From IMG/VR virus record IMGVR_UViG_3300042388_000241, positions 1 to 39,838 of that record: a DNA stretch of 39,838 bases; one strand, written 5' to 3'. The position numbers and the translations under genes are program-made. Below are positions 17,690 through 24,678 of the stretch, one piece after another. This DNA is from a virus. The stretch's first letter is position 1. Every line of letters begins with the position of its first letter. The notes beneath the pieces are model-generated. The model made no database searches. It saw only the letters and a list, made by a program, of their open reading frames with translations, and was not told the origin of the DNA.

Positions 17690-17952
17690 TCCTTGCCCTC
17701 CCACCACTTAGCGCCAAAGATGCGCGCCACGGTGTAGTAGGCCCACGCCTTAGCCTGCAGCACTAAGCTTGAGCCTGCTCGGTAGAGCATCATGTCTCTA
17801 AAGTGTTGGTCGGTGCGGAGGCGGGTGAGGTTATGCTCCGCAAAAGAATTAGTCATATAAGCCCAGTCATGCCATACGCAGGCATCGTGAAATTCTGGGT
17901 CTTTAATGATGAGAGGCTTTATACCACAGCCAAATCCCTTGGTATCTTTCAT
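17686..17952 (-). CDS. Phospholipase-A2-like small protein (CxxHD motif)
   Basis: The ATG at 17952 is preferred. AAGGAGG lies 11 bases upstream, whereas the longer start at 18003 has no ribosome site. The 88-residue product contains CVWHDWAY (residues 25-32) and an Asp at 48 in a following helix. This resembles the secreted phospholipase A2 active site (CCxxHDxCY plus a later Asp), although the first paired Cys and the Ca-binding loop are not evident. Comparable small phage proteins with an HD...D pattern exist. Enzyme activity is uncertain. It overlaps the nuclease gene by 4 bases. A short helical C terminus ends in Trp/Glu. Confidence 0.55.
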   Translation of the reverse strand: MKDTKGFGCGIKPLIIKDPEFHDACVWHDWAYMTNSFAEHNLTRLRTDQHFRDMMLYRAGSSLVLQAKAWAYYTVARIFGAKWWEGKE

Positions 17953-17968
17953 GGTCTCAGTTGCCTCC
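17953..17968 (-). repeat. 16-base repeat before a start codon (copy 2)
   Basis: This is the second exact copy of the 16-mer described at 17420-17435. Here it also provides the GGAGG for the phospholipase-like gene. Confidence 0.7.
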
Positions 17969-18108
17969 TTGCTAGAAAGGGTGGGGTGGGCTGACAGGCA
18001 CATTGTGGTTTAACGCTAGTCTTCCTAACCTAATGCATGGAGTCCTTCCATTACTAACGCGAACAAACCTTCTTTTCACGACCTCGCCCTTTCCCCATAA
18101 GCATTCTC

Positions 18109-18486
18109 TCATTTATTAGCGCTCCAGCAATATTCTAATTCAAGCTCTCTAAGGCGCTGAAACAAAATCTGATAGCTTTTCATATCTGGATAATAATCAT
18201 AGCCATTAAACTCTATTCCCTCATCGCCCCCTTGCCTAAAGTGCAAGTGCCTTACACCGTCCCAGTATGCGGTCGCCCTAAGCACTTCATCGTAATAAAC
18301 AACATTGTTGCACTCAGCGGACCACTCAACGGCTACGCACTCAAAGCCGACTCCTCCCTCTTTAGAAACACATGGGTCAACTTGATAGAACAAGATAAAC
18401 TGCCCTATTTCCTCACGAGTCCACCCGTCCACCTTGAAGTGAGACAGTTCGCACCCAGAAAATCCGCGCATTTCTCTAAGACTCAT
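18109..18486 (-). CDS. Unknown early protein
   Basis: The product has 125 residues, with AGAGGAA 4-5 bases before the ATG. The sequence is aromatic-rich (many Tyr, Trp, Phe) with acidic patches and several Cys, giving a globular impression of alternating strands and a final helix. No motif is recognised. It overlaps the upstream 60-residue gene by 4 bases. The 105 bases between its end and the next gene (18004-18108) contain a small ATGGA/TCCAT hairpin and nothing else seen. Confidence 0.75.
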   Translation of the reverse strand: MSLREMRGFSGCELSHFKVDGWTREEIGQFILFYQVDPCVSKEGGVGFECVAVEWSAECNNVVYYDEVLRATAYWDGVRHLHFRQGGDEGIEFNGYDYYPDMKSYQILFQRLRELELEYCWSANK

Positions 18487-18665
18487 GCTTCCTCTTTAGC
18501 TTTAGCTAAACAGCCTTCCTTGACCTTGTACATTAATGGCGTCCATTCCCTATACAAATCGCCCCACAACTCATCCCACCACTTCATGCGCTGAGCTCTT
18601 GCCTTCTCGGGATGTCGCTGTTCCCATTTTTGCTGCTTGATGCGCTTACGCCTCGGGCTCGTCAT
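18483..18665 (-). CDS. Small basic unknown protein
   Basis: The product has 60 residues. The N terminus is strongly basic (PRRKRIKQQKWEQRHPEKAR), followed by a Trp-rich helix. It overlaps the genes on both sides by 4 bases, as expected of an operon member. It might bind nucleic acid, but no family is recognised. Confidence 0.62.
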   Translation of the reverse strand: MTSPRRKRIKQQKWEQRHPEKARAQRMKWWDELWGDLYREWTPLMYKVKEGCLAKAKEEA

Positions 18666-19366
18666 AGCCGGCTCTGTCGAACGCGAACCACTTCGTGGGC
18701 GTACTCGTCTTTGTGTTCCTGATCCTCGAATAACAGCGCCGCCTTTCCTTTCTCTACTGGCCCCAATACGCGCAGTAGCTGCCCGTTTCTTCTAAATTGA
18801 AGGTGATACACTCTCGACTTATCCGCCGACCCTTCGTCCAGCACCTCCCGAACGCGAAACGGGGTGTCTCTTTCTCTTTTGTCAACCTCATGGAACAACC
18901 TCGCAGAAGCTTCATGTGCAAACATGTGATGTATTCCTAGCTTGTCATCATACACTATCCACCACTCACGCGGCTGCGGCTTCTTCTGCTCACTTTTCCA
19001 ACACGACTTGCAAACCTCTGGCGCATACGCTTCTGTTATAGCTGTATATGCAAAGCTCAAACCACATTTGCGACAATACTGACTTGGCTGTCTATCTCCT
19101 CCCTCAGCCTCTTCGGCGAGAACGTAGCGGTGCGTTGAGCGACAATCTGTATCTGGAGGGGCCTCGTCTTTTGAGGCATACGAGCCGCCCAATCCGCGAC
19201 TCCCGTACCATGGCACCCAAATCTCTTTCGGCGGCGGCGAGAGCTTTAGAGGCTTGAGCCAAATGACATGCTCCCCTCTGGCTGCTTTAGACTGGTATAC
19301 CTTGTCTCCAACCACCTCCCACTCCGTCCCATCACTCAAGCGTGCGGTTAGCTTTTTCTCGGTCAT
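18662..19366 (-). CDS. Unknown protein with one zinc-ribbon-like motif
   Basis: The product has 234 residues. The first 45 residues look like a small beta domain. Residues 98-122 hold two CxxC pairs (Cys98/Cys101 and Cys119/Cys122), a likely zinc ribbon. The C-terminal part is charged and beta/alpha mixed. It overlaps both neighbours by 4 bases. Zinc ribbons in early phage proteins often bind DNA or other proteins, but the sequence gives no further clue to the role. Confidence 0.75.
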   Translation of the reverse strand: MTEKKLTARLSDGTEWEVVGDKVYQSKAARGEHVIWLKPLKLSPPPKEIWVPWYGSRGLGGSYASKDEAPPDTDCRSTHRYVLAEEAEGGDRQPSQYCRKCGLSFAYTAITEAYAPEVCKSCWKSEQKKPQPREWWIVYDDKLGIHHMFAHEASARLFHEVDKRERDTPFRVREVLDEGSADKSRVYHLQFRRNGQLLRVLGPVEKGKAALLFEDQEHKDEYAHEVVRVRQSRL

Positions 19367-19647
19367 ATGCCCTCGTTGTCTAGAAACTCTTCAAATGTTA
19401 GCGCACGTCCCAAGTTAGCGTGCTCTGCTGCAAGCTCGTTGCGGCTACTAACCCATACACGCCGCACCAACTCACGGCGCTCGGCTTCTGTATACTGAAT
19501 AATTTTATCGTGTGCGTCTGATGTCGGGCTCTCTCCGTTTTTGTCTGGGAAATAGCACCTAACATAATGCAGGTTCGTGTTAATCTCGGAACTATAAGTT
19601 GCGAAATCTACAAAGCGCTCCGTGCCTATCTCACTCAGCTTCTTCAT
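19363..19647 (-). CDS. Unknown early protein
   Basis: I choose the ATG at 19647. AAGGA lies upstream and the start overlaps the previous stop by 17 bases; a longer start at 19710 would overlap much more. The 94-residue product has a central segment with Tyr/Cys/Phe and a helical C terminus (LTFEEFLDNEGI). No motif is recognised. Confidence 0.68.
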   Translation of the reverse strand: MKKLSEIGTERFVDFATYSSEINTNLHYVRCYFPDKNGESPTSDAHDKIIQYTEAERRELVRRVWVSSRNELAAEHANLGRALTFEEFLDNEGI

Positions 19648-19930
19648 TTGCTTCCTTATCCCATAGCGGGTTGTCAATTTTTGCGTATGGGAAAAGTTCG
19701 GCAAAGCCACAAACCGAGTACCCTAGCGACATCTTGAATTCCATATATCGCCGCTTTGACCATGGTCGCTTGGTCTGAAAAAGCACCGCTATTTCGTTTA
19801 GATCGATCATCTTAGCTAAATGCAGTGCCACGATAAGAGGATCTTCTATGAAGCGCTGCACTCCATCAATTATTACCGTTGGGTATTCTATGCCGCTAAC
19901 TTTAACCGGGTATATTTTCCGCTTGCTCAT
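19631..19930 (-). CDS. Unknown early protein
   Basis: The product has 99 residues. An N-terminal beta-like part (YPVKVSGIEYPTVIIDGVQR, residues 7-26) is followed by helical and aromatic-rich segments. It is coupled to the upstream gene by a 4-base overlap. The function is unknown. Confidence 0.7.
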   Translation of the reverse strand: MSKRKIYPVKVSGIEYPTVIIDGVQRFIEDPLIVALHLAKMIDLNEIAVLFQTKRPWSKRRYMEFKMSLGYSVCGFAELFPYAKIDNPLWDKEANEEAE

Positions 19931-20139
19931 GACTTCGGCTCCTCGTTTTCTATGCGGTGATTAACAAGCTCGGTGATATGAAGAGGCGTGCTCGTATCTC
20001 CGTCAAACCAGCCCGTCTTGTATCTACTGAGGCCGACATATATGCCAAGAAGGCAATTATCAGCACCGCCAAGGCTTGCGGAATATTCCTTGCATAGTTC
20101 TCCCAACTTTCTGAAAAACTCTTTGTGCTCTGGTTTCAT
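19927..20139 (-). CDS. Small unknown early protein
   Basis: The product has 70 residues, with AAGGGC before the ATG and 4-base overlaps on both sides. It is mainly helical at the N terminus, with a Gly-rich middle. Nothing in it is diagnostic. Confidence 0.65.
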   Translation of the reverse strand: MKPEHKEFFRKLGELCKEYSASLGGADNCLLGIYVGLSRYKTGWFDGDTSTPLHITELVNHRIENEEPKS

Positions 20140-20390
20140 TTCTTGCCCTTCTTAAAAACATTTACAAACTCAACAGGCTTAGTAATAAGCGAACGCTCTT
20201 TAAAAACTACATTTTCAAGGGCCGACAAGCGGCTTTCCATTTTTGCTATATAACGGCCAATAATCTTGTCGCTTGCAACGGTCCATTCAGCGTGCTGCTC
20301 CAACTCCTTCACACGCTTCTTCAACGCGTTAACGTTTCTCATCGTAGTGTCGGGGGGATTACGCTTCTTCTTTGTCGTCTTGTTCTTCAC
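20136..20390 (-). CDS. Small basic coiled-coil protein
   Basis: The GTG at 20390 lies 8 bases after GGAGG; a TTG at 20393 is the alternative. The 84-residue product has a Lys-rich N terminus (KNKTTKKKR), a long heptad-like helix (about residues 18-65) and a basic C terminus. It overlaps the next upstream gene by 32 bases. It could oligomerise and bind nucleic acid; the role is unknown. Confidence 0.62.
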   Translation of the reverse strand: MKNKTTKKKRNPPDTTMRNVNALKKRVKELEQHAEWTVASDKIIGRYIAKMESRLSALENVVFKERSLITKPVEFVNVFKKGKK

Positions 20391-20580
20391 CAAAGACCCT
20401 CCTTTCTAGTTTGCTTAGTCTTTTTTGCAGCATTGCAATTTTATCCTGAGCTTCACACCACATGCCACAAAGCTCGTTGTGCCCTACTGCAAGCTCTCTA
20501 AACCGCATCTTGATTTGTCTTGAAGTCATGTTGTCTAGGTCAAACGGCTCGTTGGGCGGCCTTGTTTCTTCTGTTGTCAT
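20359..20580 (-). CDS. Small coiled-coil protein
   Basis: The product has 73 residues. An acidic N terminus is followed by a helix with heptad spacing (about residues 20-65, KIAMLQKRLSKLERRVFGEE) and an acidic end. It resembles the following gene's product in length and coiled-coil character, so the two might interact. The start overlaps the upstream gene by 4 bases. Confidence 0.65.
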   Translation of the reverse strand: MTTEETRPPNEPFDLDNMTSRQIKMRFRELAVGHNELCGMWCEAQDKIAMLQKRLSKLERRVFGEEQDDKEEA

Positions 20581-20831
20581 TCCTCAGTCTCCTTAAAAGT
20601 CACGCGCACTTCCTTAACCTCGTATGCGCTTATTGCTTCTTCTGAGAGCGCTCTATCTGCAAGGTCCTCAATTGCGCGGCGCGTTAGCCCTGCAGGGCCT
20701 TTGTCGGTAGCCGCGTAGGCGTCCATAAAACTCTTCTTGAACCTCGCAAGCTCTGCAGCTTCTTTAGTTTTATGAACGTACCCCACGCGCTTGAGGTCCT
20801 TGTTCCAAAGGATGAATCCCTTGAGTTCCAT
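20577..20831 (-). CDS. Small unknown early protein
   Basis: The product has 84 residues. A short beta-like start (GFILWNKDLKRVGYVHKTKE) is followed by Ala-rich helices and a beta-like end. The ATG overlaps the protease stop by one base (TAATG). The function is unknown. Confidence 0.68.
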   Translation of the reverse strand: MELKGFILWNKDLKRVGYVHKTKEAAELARFKKSFMDAYAATDKGPAGLTRRAIEDLADRALSEEAISAYEVKEVRVTFKETEE

Positions 20832-21529
20832 TACTCTAGTTCTCCTCCATCTGGTACAGGCGGCGTGGGCTTTGGCGGCACGCTTGGCTTCCCTTTGCCT
20901 TTTTGGGCAATAGGGCTTCCATCATTCCTGCAGCGGCTCATCTCAGAAATTGATTGAGCGCTAAAAGACAGGTTGTTGGTATATGAGAGCACAATTGCGT
21001 TGGTGCTCATAATGGACACGTCACTAGCGTGAGTAGCCCCGAACACATGCCCTAGCTCGTGCGCCATGGTGATGCCTGAGGCGTTGATGCGGGACTCTCC
21101 TGCAGCGTTAGCTGGGGTAAGCGCTGCCCATGCAACGCGCCTTGAGACATGCCTTGAACAAGCATTGCCCCTAGCGGCGCCGCCTATATAAAGCTGCCCG
21201 TTAGCCACCATAGGACCAGAGACTACAATCGTAGGCCCACTACGAAATCTGCGTAGCCCCTGCGCAATCTTTTCATAGCAGTAGAACTGCTCAGGAAAGC
21301 CCTGCAGCGTGTTCTGAGCCACGCATGGGTCTGTGGGTCTGATTGCCAGTTTGGTGACCGCTATGGGCTTCCCTGCGCCGTCTAGCTTGGTCCTAGCTAC
21401 GGCACTGATAAGCGCCATTTGCTGCGCCATAGGGGCGCCTGTGGCTCCTAGGAGCACTACCCGCACGGGTGTCTCTGCTAAAGCTGGAGTGGAGAGTAGT
21501 AGGGATAGTAATAGTGTTTTAGTTTTCAT
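20831..21529 (-). CDS. Secreted metzincin-type zinc metalloprotease
   Basis: I choose the ATG at 21529 because GGAGG lies 9 bases upstream and the protein then begins with a clean signal peptide (Lys2, Lys4, hydrophobic residues 6-13, ALA cleavage site near residue 18). The 232-residue product carries the full metzincin zinc motif HELGHVFGATH at residues 157-167 (zinc ligands His157, His161, His167; base Glu158). A likely Met-turn is at Met174 (SIMST). Cysteines at 69, 84, 124 and 200 could form disulphides. The C terminus is Pro-rich. It should act outside the cytoplasm, cutting a protein there. Its substrate is unknown, and it is unusual among early phage genes. Confidence 0.88.
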   Translation of the reverse strand: MKTKTLLLSLLLSTPALAETPVRVVLLGATGAPMAQQMALISAVARTKLDGAGKPIAVTKLAIRPTDPCVAQNTLQGFPEQFYCYEKIAQGLRRFRSGPTIVVSGPMVANGQLYIGGAARGNACSRHVSRRVAWAALTPANAAGESRINASGITMAHELGHVFGATHASDVSIMSTNAIVLSYTNNLSFSAQSISEMSRCRNDGSPIAQKGKGKPSVPPKPTPPVPDGGELE

Positions 21530-21788
21530 TTGCTGGTGCCTCCGGGGGTACGATTGAAAGAGTGACTTTTGGCGCTGGCGCGTTGCTTGCCGATGCCTCT
21601 TCAAACTTAATGCGTAAGAGGGTCGTTATGTGGTCAAGAGCTTGTTTGGTAAGCTCTGCATCAGAGCGCCAATGCTTAGAATGCAGGGTGCAGCCCTCTA
21701 AAGAGCGCCATCCTATTTTAAACATATCGATTAGGTCTTGCAGGACAAAGGTATTTTCAACCTCACCTGAAAATAGATTAGTTCTCAC
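21519..21788 (-). CDS. Small unknown early protein
   Basis: The product has 89 residues from a GTG at 21788, with AAAGGAG about 8 bases upstream. The body is helical, followed by an Ala/Pro-rich tail. It overlaps the next gene by 11 bases and the previous by 4. The function is unknown. Confidence 0.68.
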   Translation of the reverse strand: MRTNLFSGEVENTFVLQDLIDMFKIGWRSLEGCTLHSKHWRSDAELTKQALDHITTLLRIKFEEASASNAPAPKVTLSIVPPEAPANEN

Positions 21789-22303
21789 TTGTCGGTCTCC
21801 TTTGTTGGTATGCGTTTAAACAGCTCTATTGGAACATGGTAGAGTTTTTCGAGGTCTCCGAGGTCGCCCCGGTCAGAGCGCCCACCAAATCTGATATAGA
21901 AATTTCTTCTTGCTTCGGTCTCGGATGCGTCCACGTAGTACAAATCGACGCCAAATTGTACGCATAAAAGGACAGTAGGGTGTGCAACGCGTTCAAGAGC
22001 GGCGAAATGAAAATCATGGTAAGCGAAAGAACGGCAAAAGGTATGCAGTCGGTTAAGTTTATCATAAGAAATCATCAACGTTGGGTAGGTTCCGTAGGCG
22101 TGTTTGCGGCATTTGATTTCACAGAAGGAGCTAATGACTCGCTCCCCTGTGTGGATTCGTTTGGTAACAAGATAATCAGCCCTCCACGGCGGTTTAAGTG
22201 GTCCCAGAAGTGTTCTTGATGGCCCGAGCCACAAGCTAATAGTTCTTCGAATAGCTTCTTGCTTACGAATATCGGACGCTTGTTCATATTGTTTTCTTCC
22301 CAT
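21785..22303 (-). CDS. Possible PD-(D/E)XK-like nuclease, unknown family
   Basis: The product has 172 residues. An N-terminal helix is followed by a beta core in which ADYLV (Asp43) precedes SSFCEIKCR (Glu62, Lys64), resembling the D...ExK layout of restriction-like nucleases. A helix with Tyr/Lys (ISYDKLNRL) follows. Spacing and hydrophobic pattern fit, but no specific family is recognised, so the call is tentative. There is no strong ribosome site at the ATG, which overlaps the upstream stop by 20 bases. Confidence 0.6.
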   Translation of the reverse strand: MGRKQYEQASDIRKQEAIRRTISLWLGPSRTLLGPLKPPWRADYLVTKRIHTGERVISSFCEIKCRKHAYGTYPTLMISYDKLNRLHTFCRSFAYHDFHFAALERVAHPTVLLCVQFGVDLYYVDASETEARRNFYIRFGGRSDRGDLGDLEKLYHVPIELFKRIPTKETDK

Positions 22304-22679
22304 TAATCGCTTCCGTCAAAAGCTCCTCGCGCAAATTCTTGTACGCGAGAACTGATTTGCTATCCTTCCACGTTATCCCTGCAGCGCGCAGACGCTGAGT
22401 GACGTACTCAGCCCCCAAGCGGTCCATGCAGTACTCAATCTTTGGATACATAAGACCGTTAGGAAAACAGACGCATTCAGAGTTATGCAGCACAATCACT
22501 TCACCGTCCCTACGCTTAGTTTCGGAAAAACCTCGAAAGGCTAATTCTTTAAGTCTTTCCCTGCGCAGGTTAGCGAGTACTCCAGCCCCCGAGAACATTG
22601 CCGGACGTTTCCGGGGGGAGTTCAAAACTCTAACGTTTTCATTTTGAGATTGTGCGGCAACTTTGAATGCATCTGTCAT
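22284..22679 (-). CDS. Unknown early protein
   Basis: The product has 131 residues, with AGGTGA before the ATG, the same initiation sequence as the adjacent SSB-like gene. Basic helical segments surround a beta-like part (DGEVIVLHNSECVCFPNG, residues about 58-75). It lies 10 bases downstream of the SSB-like gene. No motif is recognised. A role alongside SSB in DNA metabolism is possible by position only. Confidence 0.72.
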   Translation of the reverse strand: MTDAFKVAAQSQNENVRVLNSPRKRPAMFSGAGVLANLRRERLKELAFRGFSETKRRDGEVIVLHNSECVCFPNGLMYPKIEYCMDRLGAEYVTQRLRAAGITWKDSKSVLAYKNLREELLTEAINGKKTI

Positions 22680-22689
22680 AAATCACCTG

Positions 22690-23283
22690 CTAAAATGAGA
22701 TATCATCATCGGTCCACGGAACATCGGTTTGCACCGATGCTGGTTTGATGGGGTTCGGGGGCTTCACTGGCGCTGGGGCTTTTACTACTGGCGTGTCCTT
22801 GCGGTCGCCCTTGCTGTGAAACGCAATCGAGCTAATCGTGTTGCGTGTCTTAGCGGGGTTCGGCTCATGGTTCACCGCGTAATAGTAGCCGATGTGCAGT
22901 GAGCACCAATTCTTAAACGCATTGCCATCCTTGCCAAACACCGGGACCACACCGTCCTCAGATAGCTGAGTTAAGAAGGGAGGGAGCTTCGCCTTCTCGC
23001 CAAAGCTGGGAGTAAAGAGCGCGTTAATCTCGGCAATGTACCCTTCAGGGACTAGCGACAAAACCTTGTCCTGCACAGGGAGAAACGAGAACACGACCTT
23101 TGGCATGGGATCCTCAGGGCGCTCGCCCTTCTCTGGCCTGCAGAACTTCTCGCCACGTGGCAAGGTTATCTGCTTAACCTCGGTTAGCACGCAGAGACTA
23201 CGCCCCTTAGGGAATACGAACCTATCCATACCTCCGCCACCTTCTGTAATTACCCAATTAGCTAATGTGTTGTCTTGAGCCAT
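22690..23283 (-). CDS. Probable single-stranded DNA-binding protein
   Basis: I choose the ATG at 23283, with AGGTGA 5 bases upstream. The product has 197 residues. The N-terminal about 150 residues are beta-rich with aromatics. They are followed by a Pro/Lys linker (about 165-185) and an acidic tip DVPWTDDDISF at the very C terminus. That arrangement (body, Pro-rich linker, short acidic tip ending in Phe) is the hallmark of SSB proteins, whose tip recruits replication partners. The OB-fold itself cannot be confirmed by eye, so other acidic-tailed DNA-binding proteins remain possible. Confidence 0.65.
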   Translation of the reverse strand: MAQDNTLANWVITEGGGGMDRFVFPKGRSLCVLTEVKQITLPRGEKFCRPEKGERPEDPMPKVVFSFLPVQDKVLSLVPEGYIAEINALFTPSFGEKAKLPPFLTQLSEDGVVPVFGKDGNAFKNWCSLHIGYYYAVNHEPNPAKTRNTISSIAFHSKGDRKDTPVVKAPAPVKPPNPIKPASVQTDVPWTDDDISF

Positions 23284-23389
23284 ACTAATCACCTACTTAC
23301 TTATGAGGCTTAATTGCCTCCTTGTTAAACTTCGTTAATGCCCCGTAGTGAGGGCAGCCGGGGCCACGCTGCCGTGCTTGCTTGTCTAG

Positions 23390-23812
23390 CTAATCTTTGA
23401 AAAAGGGCAGGGCAATAAGAGACTTGATCTCCGCATACGCCGCGTCGATAGCGTCAATAGCCCCCCTGCAGTAGTGCTGTTCTTTAGCGTTGCCAGCTTC
23501 TTGTTCTAAATGCTCCGAATTGACGTAGTAATATCTAAGAGCGCCTAGTTTAGTTAGGAGCTCTCCCAAAGGGATGCTTAACGCTTCGCGTGCTTTAGCT
23601 TTAACGGCGGCGTCAGGGATAGCGACGTTTTGAGGCTCCTCTGGTAGTTCGTCCTCTAAGGTGAACTCGGCGTGGTCCTTACAGTCTGAGCACATGCCCA
23701 TGTGGTGCCCTTCTGATTCGTGGGTGTCCCCGATGGGCTTAGCGCCGCAACAGGTGGATAGTACTTGCTCTTTGTCTTGTAATTCCATAAGCCATTCCTT
23801 TGATTTGCCCAT
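23390..23812 (-). CDS. First gene of the leftward operon; zinc-binding-like unknown protein
   Basis: The product has 140 residues; AAAGG lies 6 bases before the ATG at 23812. Cys21/Cys22 and Cys41/Cys44, with His35-His37 between, could bind zinc. The remainder is helical, with a Tyr-rich segment near residue 95. A promoter-like sequence lies just upstream (23853-23880). The 106 bases downstream to the next gene hold a GGCAGC/GCTGCC hairpin near 23350-23370 and no clear gene. Confidence 0.72.
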   Translation of the reverse strand: MGKSKEWLMELQDKEQVLSTCCGAKPIGDTHESEGHHMGMCSDCKDHAEFTLEDELPEEPQNVAIPDAAVKAKAREALSIPLGELLTKLGALRYYYVNSEHLEQEAGNAKEQHYCRGAIDAIDAAYAEIKSLIALPFFKD

Positions 23813-23820
23813 GACAAGCC

Positions 23821-23850
23821 TTTACTAGTTGGTAAACTTAAATGTACAAT
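23821..23850 (+). promoter_or_regulatory. Possible rightward promoter for the HTH regulator
   Basis: TTTACT (23821-23826) and TACAAT (23845-23850) are spaced by 18 bases and match 4/6 and 5/6 of the sigma70 consensus. Transcription would begin close to the ATG at 23862, giving a very short or leaderless message, which fits the lack of a ribosome site there. The palindrome TGTACA (23844-23849) overlaps the -10 box and could be part of an operator. Confidence 0.5.
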
Positions 23851-23852
23851 GC

Positions 23853-23880
23853 TTATTAACTATGAACATGCGTCTGTCAA
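23853..23880 (-). promoter_or_regulatory. Possible leftward early promoter overlapping the HTH gene start
   Basis: On the leftward strand a perfect TTGACA -35 (23880-23875) is followed after 16 bases by TAATAA (23858-23853). It would drive the gene at 23812 and the long leftward operon. It overlaps the start of the divergent HTH gene, so one bound regulator could control both directions. Confidence 0.5.
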
Positions 23881-24179
23881 TAGAAAAAGACAAATTAAGA
23901 TACTGGGGGTTCGCTCGTGAGCTTGCGCGCCTAGGCATCAAACAAGCGGAACTTGCTGAGAAGCTGGGGGTATCTAGGCAAGTGGTCCACAACTGGGTCA
24001 CCAAGGGCTCTATACACGCCCACAAGCGATTTAAGTGGGAGCTCCTTAACATGGGCTTTAACCTGAAAGATAATGCGCCACAGCCCGGCGTAGGGCCTGA
24101 GGGGCAGGGCGTAGAGGCTAAGGCGGATGCGCCTAGTGCCCCTACCCCTGATTCGCCTCAGGCAGAAAAGGTCGATTAG
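23862..24179 (+). CDS. Helix-turn-helix regulator (Cro/CI-type)
   Basis: This is the only rightward gene in the leftward block. I choose the ATG at 23862; another ATG is at 23868, and an upstream TTG at 23829 would run through the promoter. The product has 105 residues. Residues about 26-49 form a classic helix-turn-helix (KQAELAEKLGVSRQVVHNWV), followed by a basic stretch. A Pro/Gly/Ala-rich acidic tail after residue 70 is probably disordered. No ribosome site is visible, which suits a leaderless message. Position between divergent promoters suggests a repressor or Cro-like switch of the early operon. With no integrase seen, true lysogeny is not shown. Confidence 0.82.
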   Translation: MNMRLSIEKDKLRYWGFARELARLGIKQAELAEKLGVSRQVVHNWVTKGSIHAHKRFKWELLNMGFNLKDNAPQPGVGPEGQGVEAKADAPSAPTPDSPQAEKVD

Positions 24180-24189
24180 GGGGGTAATC

Positions 24190-24357
24190 CTAGCGGCCCT
24201 TCCTTGTGGGAACGTCGAATGCTGAGATTTCAACATCGGAGCCCAAAAGTCTGACGTTTATAAAAATCCACGATCCTAGAGTTCCTAGGACAAACATGTT
24301 TATGACAAACCAAGCTATGATGTTCTGAAGGGTGAAGATTTGTTTGAGTAGGTTCAT
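24190..24357 (-). CDS. Small single-span membrane protein
   Basis: A 55-residue reading frame starts at the ATG at 24357 and ends at TAG (24192-24190). The start overlaps the lipoprotein stop in an ATGA. Residues about 11-36 (starting QNIIAWFVINMFVLG) are strongly hydrophobic, followed by a polar, basic C terminus ending TRKGR. Coupling to a lipoprotein gene and a clear membrane span support it as real. The function is unknown. An inner-membrane partner of the lipoprotein (spanin-like or superinfection-related) is only a guess. Confidence 0.68.
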   Translation of the reverse strand: MNLLKQIFTLQNIIAWFVINMFVLGTLGSWIFINVRLLGSDVEISAFDVPTRKGR

Positions 24358-24590
24358 GATCCGCTCACCTCCCCGTCTTCTTGCACTTCACGATGTAAGG
24401 GCGCCTTCTTAGGGCAACCAAACGGGATAAGGGCGCACCATAGGGGCTTATTGTCTGCCCGGTATTGGCGCGACTCCTCGCGGTACTCATCCACGCGGTA
24501 GGCCTTGAGGCTTCCCGTTACACCGCACCCTGATAGGTAGACTGCGGCGATAGCGTACATGCTTAGTGATAGAAACAATCCTAGTCTCAT
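24354..24590 (-). CDS. Small lipoprotein
   Basis: The product has 78 residues. It has a lipoprotein signal: Arg2, a hydrophobic stretch to about residue 18, and lipobox LSGC with Cys22 as the lipidated residue. The mature part (about 57 residues) is polar and has two further cysteines in WCALIPFGCPKK that could pair. It should sit in the outer membrane. It is expressed with the leftward genes rather than with lysis genes, which points more to envelope modification or superinfection exclusion than to an o-spanin, though both are possible. Confidence 0.75.
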   Translation of the reverse strand: MRLGLFLSLSMYAIAAVYLSGCGVTGSLKAYRVDEYREESRQYRADNKPLWCALIPFGCPKKAPLHREVQEDGEVSGS

Positions 24591-24678
24591 ATGGTCTCTC
24601 TCTGTTAAGTGTTAAACGGTAGGCCTTAAGCTTACCAAGGTAAGGGCTATCGACCCTCACCATGCTAGGCTTTAGCGA

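Noticed and set aside
18232-18594. 120-codon rightward open frame inside the leftward operon
   Set aside because: It mirrors two overlapping leftward genes with ribosome sites and 4-base couplings; the rightward frame has none.
22075-22287. 70-codon leftward frame inside the nuclease-like gene
   Set aside because: The longer 172-codon frame has a plausible D...ExK core and joins both neighbours; the shorter frame shows no domain.
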